A stretch of DNA of 64,000 bases, taken from contig NW_024466599.1 of assembly GCF_017591425.1 (NCBI RefSeq), forward strand, positions 74,132,501 through 74,196,500, read 5' to 3'. Below are positions 56,262 to 64,000 of the stretch, piece after piece; the stretch's first letter is position 1, and every line of letters starts with the position of its first letter. The position numbers were made by a program, and so were the translations under genes. The stretch is from Ochotona curzoniae. Taxonomy: Eukaryota > Chordata > Mammalia > Lagomorpha > Ochotonidae. The notes under the pieces were generated by a model. That model saw nothing but the letters and a program-made list of their open reading frames with translations. It was not told where the DNA came from and did not search any database.

Positions 56262-56452
56262 AGAGAAAATGGCTTTGACCTTGACACCCTGCATCTGAGT
56301 GGGAGACCCAGAAGTAGCTCCTGGTTCCTTGCTTCTGATCAGCTTAGCTCTAGTTATTGCGGCCACTTAGGGAGGGAACCAGCAGACAGAAGATCTTTCT
56401 GTCTCTCCTTCTCTCTGTAAATCTGTCTTGCCAATAAAAATAAGTCCTAAAA
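56262..56452 (+). mobile_element. CSINE, 5'-truncated, plus
   Basis: Only the 3' half is present: 'tgacaccctgcatctgagtg', 'gctcctggttccttgcttct', 'agaagatctttctgtctctc' and tail 'gccaataaaaataagtccta'. It ends the second CSINE-free interval. Confidence 0.88.
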
Positions 56453-56459
56453 TAAACAG

Positions 56460-57455
56460 CTTTCAATAAGAATTGTCTACATTTATACACAGAGTAACAT
56501 TGGTCTGGAGACTCATTATTGGAAGCAACTCAAGTGCCTATTGACAAATACATGAATAAAGAAAATATGTATATATCCATACGTTTGACTATCATTCAGT
56601 TTCAAAAAGAAGGAGATTTTAACACTTGCTGCAACATGGATTAATCATGATGACACTATGCTAGCGAAGCCAAACCTGTCACTAAAAACAAATATTGTAT
56701 GAATCCGCATATAGGAGTTCCTTGGGATAGCCAGATTTCCTTACCGACAACAAGTCAGAACTATGGTTACCAGGTCTGGAGTGAGAGGAGAATAGAGATT
56801 AAGTGTTTAGTGAGATAATGTTTCATGGTTTCCGGCTGAAAAGGGTTAGAGAAATGGATGGTAAAAATAGTTGCACAACAGTTTTATCTTGTGGAGGGCA
56901 GCGTGGAGTCTTCTGTCCAGCGGGCCCTGAGACCACGGAGTGGGGACAGTACTCTTCTGCAGCAGCAACACTGGAGACAAACTAGTGGTAAGGAATGCCC
57001 ATTTATTTTAGAGAAGTCACAGGCTTATACAGGAGAAAGAGGCTGGCAGAAGGGCCGTCCCAATAGTACTTCCACCCAACAACAGTATTGTGATTGGCTA
57101 ACTGATATGTCAACCTCTCTGGACCCTCCAATGAAGTTAGAGGTCAGGAAGCACAGGAAGCTGTGTCTCAGGGCAAACCCGCTACCTGCTGAAAAGCAGG
57201 ATGAATGTAACACTTGACTTTCTAAAGTTATTTACAAATGAAGTCCTAGCACAGCCCTTTAAAGGGGCACAGGAGAGATACTGTAGTGCAGCCCATCACT
57301 CTTGTTTCATCCCCAGTGAACAGACTGTGTTGGGGCCTCATTAGCCAAGGACACAGTGAGCCATGTGCCTTTTGGCCTCCAATATGGGCTAGGCAGGCAG
57401 AGACCCAGGGGCCATCTCCCACAGTTTTCATTATTTACTGCCACTGAAATATGCA
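56460..57455 (+). mobile_element. Old L1M 3' end, plus, split by a solo LTR
   Basis: 'gaagcaactcaagtgcctat', 'tttcaaaaagaaggagattt', 'ctgcaacatggattaatcat', 'actatggttaccaggtctgg' and 'atggtaaaaatagttgcaca' follow the L1 ORF2 end and 3' UTR. After the LTR (56890-57423), 'tactgccactgaaatatgca' continues the same consensus, so the L1 predates the LTR. Confidence 0.75.
56890..57423 (-). mobile_element. Solo LTR of an endogenous retrovirus, minus, 534 bp
   Basis: The ends are TGTGGAGG at 56890 and CTCCCACA at 57423, a near-perfect short inverted repeat with TG..CA termini. On the minus strand the order is right for an LTR: CCAAT box (ATTGG on plus, 57093-57097), TATA-like TATAAGC (57023-57030), then AATAAA (57002-57007) and a U5-like segment. 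GTTTT is found near both junctions, but a clean duplication is not evident. No internal viral genes adjoin. Frames of 60-119 codons here are LTR noise. Confidence 0.75.
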
Positions 57456-57463
57456 TTTTAAAC

Positions 57464-57772
57464 AGATGATCGGGAGCACAGTAGCCTGTTGTAACACAAT
57501 AGGTTAATCTGTTGTTTGCAAAGTTGCTATTCCATATCTAAACTCTGGTTTAAGTCACAGTTACGCCACTCCCTGCTAAGATACCTGGGAAGGTAATAAT
57601 GAATGAAGCAGGAAGTTTGATCCCTCTTACCCATGTGGGAATCCTGGATGTATATCCTGACTTCCAGATTCTTCCTTGCTCAGCCCTAGCAGCTGTATGC
57701 CCGTGGTGAATGAGCCAGTACGTGCAACTTGTGTGTGTGTGTCTTCGTTAACAGTCATCATGTCCTTAAGCT
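57464..57772 (+). mobile_element. CSINE, diverged, plus
   Basis: 'gttgtaacacaataggttaa', 'ttacgccactccctgctaag', 'cttacccatgtgggaatcct' and 'ggtgaatgagccagtacgtg' in forward C-repeat order with a worn tail. Confidence 0.72.
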
Positions 57773-57796
57773 AAATACCTAAACAATAATCTAAAA

Positions 57797-57811
57797 TATA
57801 TATATATATGA
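57797..57811. repeat. (TA)n short microsatellite
   Basis: Seven TA units. Confidence 0.8.
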
Positions 57812-57968
57812 TTAAGTTGTGCATTATATGTATTCTTTTCCATTCCTTATATGCTTATGTATTTATTTTCATTCTACCTGTAAAGCTTAAAAAAGGCAGG
57901 TTGGGGGGCAGTGAGGGTGGATATTCCATCTACTGGCTTAACTTCTTTGTTTGTTTAAGATTTATTTT

Positions 57969-58288
57969 TTTAAAAAGATTTATTTAATTTTTATTGGAAA
58001 GTCAGACATACAGAGAGGAGAGACAGAGAGGAAGATCTTCCATCCGATGATTCACTCCCCAAGTGAGTGCAACGGCCAATGTTATGCCAGTCCGAAGCCA
58101 GGAGCCTCTTCCGGGTCTCCCACGTGGGTGCAGGGTCCCAAAGCTTTGGGCCATCCTTGACTGCTTTCCCGGGCCACAGGCAGGAAGCTGGAAGGGAAGC
58201 GAGGCCGCCGGGATTAGAACCGGTGCCCATATGGGATCCCAGGTGTGCAAGGCAAGGACCTTAACCACTGCACTGTCGCGCCGGGCCC
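57969..58288 (-). mobile_element. CSINE, young type, minus, inserted in another CSINE tail
   Basis: 'aatttttattggaaagtcag', 'gaagatcttccatccgatga', 'cgggtctcccacgtgggtgc', 'ttagaaccggtgcccatatg' and head 'gtcgcgccgggccc'. AAGATTTATTT flanks it at 57958-57968 and 58289-58299. CpGs are well kept, so it is recent. Confidence 0.95.
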
Positions 58289-58594
58289 AAGATTTATTTA
58301 TTTTTATTGGAAAGAGGAGAAGAGAAGGAAAGATCTTCCGTCTGATGATTCACTCCCTAAATGACAGCAACAGCTGGTGCTGTGCCAATCCGAAGCCAGG
58401 AATCAGGAGCTCTTCCAGGTCCCCCATGCAGGTGCAGGATCCTAAGGCTTTGGGTCGTCCTCAACTGCTTTCCCAGGCCACAAGCAGGGAGCTGGATGGG
58501 AAGTGGAGCTGCCAGGATTAGAACCGGCACCCATATGGGATCCCGGCACATTCAAGGCGAGGACCTTAGCCGCTAGGCCACCGTTCCAGGCCCT
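58289..58594 (-). mobile_element. CSINE, minus, host of the younger copy
   Basis: 'aagatttatttatttttatt', 'agatcttccgtctgatgatt', 'ggtcgtcctcaactgctttc', 'gaaccggcacccatatggga' and head 'accgttccaggccc'. It was hit in its A tail by the copy on its left. The 152-codon frame 58063-58521 joins two SINEs and is not a gene. Confidence 0.95.
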
Positions 58595-58822
58595 ACTGGT
58601 TTATTTTCTAGTAAGGTCTAGACCGGGTCAAAGCCAGGACTCAGGAACATCACCCTGACCTCTCATGCAGGTGGCTGGGCCAAGCACTTTAGTCACAACT
58701 ACTGCCCCCACGAATTCAGGCAGCTGGGTGTGAAGCACAGGTGCCGGTGCTCAAATGAGCACTCTAATACGGTGTATAAATCTTCCAAGTGGCTGCTTAG
58801 CCTACTGTGTCACAAGGCCCAT

Positions 58823-59318
58823 CCCTCCACCAAATTTCAGAAAAAAAAAATTTTTTTTTTTTGTTAAGGAAAGAGTTGCTCTTTTTAGATTTTTAGATTA
58901 AGATGTATATATCAAATTAAGGTCCACGGATTTATTTACACTTACAAGAAACATAGGTATTAATGATTGACATTGTACAGATTTAAGGAAAAAGATGATA
59001 AAAATATTTTTATTTTATTAAACAGAAAAATAATGTCAGTAGCTAGGCTAATAAACATCTACTACCTTATAAAGACACGTATACATATTTTCCATGAATT
59101 GAAAGTCATGCTTGGCCATGATTTTCAGTAAGTATTCAACGTATCTTATCCCATTACCTTCTCAAACAAATCTTAGGAGGAAGATGTTGTTATGAGACCA
59201 TTTTAAATGTTTCAGAAGATGCCGAATACCAACATTATTGAGCACTTACACATAGGATTTCAACTTGTATCTAGCCTCAGAACCTCCTTCTAGTGTCATC
59301 TTTTCAGCTGTTGCTTTT
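58823..59318. other. Unannotated stretch
   Basis: A9/T11 palindromic run near 58843-58864, then AT-rich unique DNA. No gene. Confidence 0.4.
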
Positions 59319-59636
59319 TAAGATCTGTTTATTTTTATTGGAAAGGCAGATATACAGAGAGAAAAAGAGACAATCAGCTTCCATCTGCTGATCCACTCCC
59401 CAAGTGACCACGACAGCCAGAGCTGAGCCTCTTCAAAGTCAGGAGCCAGGAGCTTCTTCTGGGTCGCCCATGAGGGCACACATTGCCAAGCTTTGGGCTG
59501 TTCTCCACTGCTTTGCCAGGCCACAAGCAGGGAGCTGGGTGGGAAATGGAGCAGCCAGGACACAAACCGGTGTCCATATGGGATCCCGGTACATGCAAGG
59601 CAAAAACTTCAGTGGACAAGCTACCATGCTAGGCCC
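59319..59636 (-). mobile_element. CSINE, young type, minus
   Basis: 'gtttatttttattggaaagg', 'gaccacgacagccagagctg', 'gccaggccacaagcagggag', 'aaaccggtgtccatatggga' and head 'catgctaggccc'. The flanks TCAGCTGTTGCTTTT (59304-59318) and TCAGCTGTTATTTTT (59637-59651) match at 13 of 15 bases. Confidence 0.93.
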
Positions 59637-59651
59637 TCAGCTGTTATTTTT

Positions 59652-60655
59652 GAAAAGCAATAGTACTAAATAGATGGGTTTCACTTCCACTATAGGCAGT
59701 TTTTAGCAAATGGTATCTGAAGCGGGTAATTGGTGAGTCTTCTGAGCTCTTCCAGAAGCACAAGCTGAGTCAGGCGTGTGAGTGCACACGGCACGCTTAG
59801 CCCTAGGACAGCCCAGGAAGCAGCAGTAAGGCTGCAGCAGAGGGGTGGAAAGTGTGGGATCTGAATGCAAATTCTGTGCAGAACACACCGAGGGGCGACC
59901 CCCTTAGCCTCCTCCACCCTACTGCTGCTGATATTTGCAGGAACACAACCTCTCCATCTTGTTTTCTTCCACTGCTTATTTAGTCAAATCTCTTGGTTGA
60001 ATACCCTGTATTTGAAATATCTAGAATGACGCAAGCTTGACCCGTGAGTGCTGGTCCCTTCTCTACAGAGATGCTGATTTTGATATCAAAAACCTCACTG
60101 AATCAATGAGAACATCCGTCTCCCTTCACACATCAAAAAATGTGACAGGATTATTTATCCGCTTTATCTGCTTCATCAGCTGTCTTCAGGAATCTATTTT
60201 ACCATTAAAGACTAAGTTACTTCCTCTCACTTCTTTACTTATAGAGTTGATTGTTTTGAAGAGCATATAATATAGACGAGCATCTCGGTGCATTTGCTGG
60301 ATGAGTGTTTCCTTCCTAATGTATCGTGTGCTGTCCCTTGATCACGGTCTGGATCGTGAGCGGACAGACACCTGGAGAGCTTAGTTCTGCTTCCATCTTC
60401 TTTCTTAACCCAACAAAGCCATCCTATTGCGTGTGACTCCACACCCTCTTAGACCTGACACATGTTCACCGCACGCTGATTCGTTAGAGTGCAAGAACCG
60501 ATACATACTGCACAAGCAGGGGCTTGTCTCATGTTAGTTAACATTCCATTGGCCAATACAAACCATGGAACGCACCCAAATGAAGGAGGTCAAAATTTGC
60601 TTCTGCCCACATCAAACATTCAAGCTATCCCTTTGCTGAAGAGTGCATGGGTGTG
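59652..60655. other. Unannotated stretch
   Basis: About 1 kb with no recognised repeat. The frames (59690-59917 minus, 60037-60270 plus, 60239-60442 minus, 60489-60704 plus) have no domain and scatter over both strands. Confidence 0.4.
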
Positions 60656-60975
60656 GGCCCAGCGTGATAGCCTAGTGGCTAAATCCTTGCCTTGCATGTA
60701 CTAGGATCCCATGAGGGTTCTGGTTCGTTTCCTGGCTGCTCCACTTCCCATTCTGCTCCCTGTTCGAGGTCTGGGAAGGTAGTGGAAGATGCAGTAAAGC
60801 CTTGGGACACTAAACTTGTGTGGGAGACCCTGAGGAAGCACCTGGTTTCTGGCTTCAGATCAGCTCAGCTCACTTGAGGAATGAACCAGCAGATGGAAGA
60901 TCTTTCTCTCTGTCTTTCTTCCTGTCTGTACATCTGCCTTTTTAATATAAATAAATAAGTAAGTAAAATCTCTTA
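60656..60975 (+). mobile_element. CSINE, young type, plus
   Basis: 'agcctagtggctaaatcctt', 'gccttgcatgtactaggatc', 'cctggctgctccacttccca', 'gaatgaaccagcagatggaa', 'gaagatctttctctctgtc' and tail 'aataaataagtaagtaaaa'. This is the rightmost CSINE. Confidence 0.93.
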
Positions 60976-61689
60976 ACAAAAACACATGGGGGCTATCTTT
61001 ACAACTTCTGATCTGGCCCAGTATTTCTAACAACTTGTCTGCTGATGCTGAAGCTGCCAGTGCAGGGACAACGTGTTGTTATAAAGCATCATTGTAGACA
61101 TCCAGAGAGGCAACGTCATATATCAGAAAGGGGGAGACAAGAGAGTAATATGTGCAAAGAGATTTTACAAAGTGATTAAGAGGTCATGAAGCATCTGTTA
61201 CAACCCAAAGAGTGACAGGGTACCTGGTTACAGTCCTTAAGTATGCGGGGTAATATGAGTAGCTATTTTTTCAGAAAAAAAAAAAAAGAGTGAAAATGCA
61301 ATAGGAGTGATACAAGCTAGCCCCAAGCAAGAACAGTTCATTTTCAAGACTGTAGAGTGGAAACTACACATAAAAACTGAGCAGATCAGAACCACATCAT
61401 TTAAAGCGTATGTGGTCATGTATTTATCTTTTTTTTTTTTTACTTCTTCCCCACACAGAAGCAAAGTTGGAATGCCCCGATGATCATTTTTTGATGCTAA
61501 AATTTCATAAAGCCAGATGAGAGAGCAGGAGAAACAGCTGTCAGGGAGGACATAAAGACACAGATGCTGAGGGACCATTGTCTTATTCCTTTGCAACTGC
61601 ATTCCAAGATGTCGCCAAAACAATGTCCGTAAAAGCTAGCCTTTCCTCATCTTGCTCTCACTTCTCAAGTTTGATACTCTTATCTTCAA
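60976..61689. other. Unannotated stretch
   Basis: A13 (near 61275) and T12 (near 61430) runs, otherwise unique-looking. The 128-codon minus frame 61237-61623 has a hydrophobic tail made by the T/A runs and shows no family. Confidence 0.4.
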
Positions 61690-61950
61690 TCAAGTTTTCC
61701 TTACTGTAATTAGGAGGTAGCCTTACTTTGTAAAGAAAAGAGATGGTTCTGGAGGCTCAGGTCTGAGGTGTGATTCTTGAGATGTGGGAGTCTGTGTCAT
61801 GTCCGTGTGGTCTCTTCCAGAATTGCCCTGCCCCATCAAGAGACTCAACCCAAACAACTCCAACCCAGTCTAATCCCCTCTCAAGGACTTCATTTACAGC
61901 CACTGTATTCGACTAGGTTTGCAACTTCCTGACATCATTTCAAAAGACTT
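61690..61950 (-). mobile_element. MaLR-type LTR, degraded, minus
   Basis: 'tttgtaaagaaaagagatgg' with 'ttctggaggctcaggtctga' on the left, and 'aactccaacccagtctaatc' with 'tctcaaggacttcatttaca' on the right, resemble antisense MST/MLT LTR. The middle is missing. Confidence 0.45.
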
Positions 61951-63179
61951 AGGGACCAATCAGAGTTTGAGCAGAGATTTTCATCATCTCATGAAGATTG
62001 GAAAGGACCTAGCTCAAAGTCTACGTTCTGTCATGTTAATATTTGCTCAGGGGTCTTACGATCCTGAGTTTCAGGATTCTTGTCTAAAAATTGGTGATAA
62101 TAATATCAGTGTTCCTCGGATATGGCTGGGATTCAAGCAGCTCATGGAAGAGAAACATTTTGTAAACCATAGAGTGTGGTCCACACACTGGCTTTGAGAT
62201 CATGCGAGGAGCAACCACTAAGAGGTGGGGGAGGGAAGGAAGATGAGTGCCCATCCAAGGGGAATCTGCAAGGCTTTGGGGGTACATTTCCTGAGTCAGC
62301 ACTTCAGTGTCAGTGTAAGAAGAGCTTGTGTTTTCAACTTCAGTCTATGGAAGTTCAGTTCCATTAACTGGATTCTCTGTTAAAAATGTATTTTGGATGT
62401 TACTTTGCGATCCCTTTCCTTATCTGAGTTCCCTTTTAATCCCTTGCTCAATCCCATCCCCTCCCCTTCACTACAATGTTGGGTTTATGTCTTTGATGCA
62501 CATGTCTGCATGGTTCACAGATTTGAAACACAGAACATATTTATTATGCACGAGAGAGATGTGCTGCCTGAGCAACACCAGGTTTTTTTCTGTCTATCCG
62601 TTTAGCATTATGTACCTCTTGTGACTACTATACTTGTAATTCTTCTTTAATTAGATTCTTGGCATAAGGTAATAAACTTTGTTTTTGCCAATTAAGAACA
62701 TAAGACAAATAAATGTCTACCACCTACTCTTTCTTATCTTTTTCATCAAAAAGTGTATCTTAGCGCACACACAGAGAGACACGCACAAGCTTGGACAGAA
62801 TTTCAAGCTAACAGTTTTTATGTTAGTTATGGCTAGACCATCTAGATCTGTGGGAAATTCCATTCATCCTCTCATTTGTGGCACAGTGAAGCTCTATCAT
62901 GCACTGGAAACAGAAAAACGGGGGGGGGGGGATTGTACAATATTTCCCCACAATGTGTCATACAGTAACAGTGTAGACTTGGTTAGCTCAGAATCAGCTT
63001 CACAGGCACATTTGCTTCAGGGACACCTAACTACACAGTTGTGCCAGTGCCCACACTTCAAAGAATGCTGTGTTGGGTTGAATTCCTTGCTGGTACTGTC
63101 TTTAAAATACTTAATAATTATGAATAAGAAGCCCTGGATTTTCATTCTAAACTGCACCTCAATTCCATGCCGGTCTGAC
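61951..63179. other. Unannotated stretch with G12 tract
   Basis: A G12 run lies at 62920-62931. The longest frame in the window, 175 codons at 62679-63206 plus, crosses this run (read as Gly-Gly-Gly) and into a hAT relic. It has no domain, signal or family resemblance, so I do not call it a gene. Confidence 0.45.
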
Positions 63180-63335
63180 AGCCTCTGTTGCAACGGCTTG
63201 CCTTGAAGATTGGAACGCAAAAGTATCCTCAGACAGCATGTAAACAAATGAGTGTGTCTCTGCTCCACTGAAACAGGATTTGCAAAAGTATGCGGTGGGT
63301 TGGATATGGCCTGTGAGTCATAGGTTGCAAATCAA
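63180..63335. mobile_element. hAT-Charlie-type DNA transposon relic
   Basis: 'ttgcaacggcttgccttgaa', 'cagcatgtaaacaaatgagt', 'ctgctccactgaaacaggat', and 'gttggatatggcctgtgagt' fit the right part of a common non-autonomous hAT family. The exact name is not recalled with certainty. Confidence 0.5.
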
Positions 63336-63339
63336 TGAC

Positions 63340-63480
63340 ATGGAGTTGGGCTGTAGAGTAAGCAATCAAGGTTCAAATACTGATGGAAAAAGATGTGGCT
63401 GCATGACCCAGGGGGGTTAAATTTGTCTTAATATTAGCTGCCAACTGTTTGTAGAAGTGAGATGATAACATAATATCATT
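63340..63480 (+). mobile_element. MIR SINE, plus
   Basis: 'gggctgtagagtaagcaatc', 'caaggttcaaatactgatgg' (B-box-like) and 'gtggctgcatgacccagggg' follow the MIR core. Confidence 0.65.
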
Positions 63481-64000
63481 TGATTAGGCTGGCTTTAACA
63501 TGATGTGCTGCAACACAGTGTCCCAAGACACAGATTGTAAGCTAAAGAAAATTATGAATATTCTCCAATTTAAAAGTTTAAGAAAAATGCATTTGTGATA
63601 TGCACACACATGCACAGGTTATTTTTACCTAAAATTCTAGGAGCTTGAATATCCTCCAATCACATGGATGTGACCCCCTAAAGCCATATCTATGAGCACA
63701 CATTAATTCCTACCTAAGGAAAGTCCAGGTCTTTGATTTGACGTAACAGAAGCACAGTTTCCCCAGGTACTGGCTATAGTAGATGATAAGAAAGAAGACA
63801 AACATTCTTAACAGTATGAATTAACTAATATTAATTCCTAGGCATCTTCAGTCTTTTTAGGTCTGAGAGATGATGAATGAATAGCTTGTGGAAAAGAATC
63901 ACAGCCACCCTCCATTCGGGTAGCTTTGTGTTCCCTCAGTGATGGGACCTAAACGCATGCTTCTTCCTGTTACTCTCAGGATGGTGAATTTTGCTTTAGA
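63481..64000. other. Unannotated stretch to window end
   Basis: No recognised repeat or gene. Confidence 0.4.

Larger units (their letters stand above)
57884..58822 (-). mobile_element. Oldest CSINE of a three-level nest, minus (57884-57946 and 58597-58822)
   Basis: The left piece has 'aaaaaggcaggttggggggc' and 'atattccatctactggctta'. The right piece has 'ctcatgcaggtggctgggcc', 'ggtgccggtgctcaaatgag' and 'actgtgtcacaaggccc'. Between them are two younger CSINEs. The junction words at 57930-57946 and 58593-58609 match at 14 of 17 bases, a worn duplication for the first inserted SINE. Confidence 0.75.

Noticed and set aside
58063..58521. 152-codon open frame, plus
   Set aside because: It lies entirely across two adjoining CSINEs, so the codons are SINE sequence. 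Several other frames here (57951-58576, both strands) have the same cause.
61237..61623. 128-codon minus frame that looks like a membrane protein
   Set aside because: The hydrophobic end comes from T and A homopolymers; no start context, homology or splice structure is visible.
62679..63206. Longest open frame, 175 codons, plus
   Set aside because: It runs through a G12 homopolymer and ends inside a hAT transposon relic. The protein has no domain or family likeness, and frames of this length arise by chance in 64 kb.
1..64000. CRISPR arrays, operons, phage or other prokaryotic systems
   Set aside because: There are no spaced direct repeats, no dense coding and no ribosome-binding-site-led frames. 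Repeat content is wholly mammalian.

Overview
This window is mammalian nuclear DNA with no supportable protein-coding gene. It is probably from a lagomorph. The evidence is about 32 copies of the lagomorph tRNA-derived C-repeat SINE (CSINE) on both strands. The youngest copies share one signature: an A-rich tail after a CCAATAAAAATAAA-like 3' end, a GAAGATCTTCC block, and 'gggatcccatatgggcaccggttctaatcc' in the head (quoted in pieces in the entries). From memory this looks more like pika (Ochotona) than rabbit, which is inference. Other repeats fit a placental genome: old L1 fragments, L2, MIR, MaLR LTRs, Tigger/MER2 and hAT DNA transposons, many microsatellites. Every open reading frame is short and isolated, and most lie inside repeats, so I treat them as chance or as transposon fossils.

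Layout. From 0.9 to 28.8 kb the DNA is repeat-dense: an ancient CR1/L3-like LINE relic (0.9-1.25 kb), a solo LTR (5.3-5.8 kb), a Tigger-type element, L2, a nested L1 block (14.6-17.3 kb), a long antisense L1 relic (21-23.6 kb) that still shows a reverse-transcriptase stretch, four CSINEs in a row (24.25-25.8 kb) and a second antisense L1 (27-28.2 kb). From 28.8 to 44.7 kb there is no CSINE at all. Inside that stretch, 33.4-39.4 kb has almost no recognisable repeat other than simple repeats, and it includes a 600-bp block that has kept about 26 CpGs. From 44.7 to 48.2 kb repeats return, with a MaLR LTR, L2, and a 5' half of tRNA-Gln flanked by a perfect 18-bp duplication at 46.53-46.59 kb. From 48.2 to 56.3 kb CSINEs are again absent and the sequence looks unique and AT-rich with homeodomain-like and TCF/LEF-like words. 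From 56.3 to 64 kb repeats return: an L1 split by a solo LTR, a three-level SINE nest, single CSINEs, a hAT relic and a MIR.

Interpretation. The two SINE-poor, non-repetitive blocks look like candidate cis-regulatory DNA in a gene desert or a long intron near a developmental gene. I cannot name the neighbouring gene, and conservation cannot be tested from one sequence. I did not find an unknown multi-gene system. The most striking single object is the tRNA-Gln half: a short tailless retrocopy that stops in the anticodon loop.
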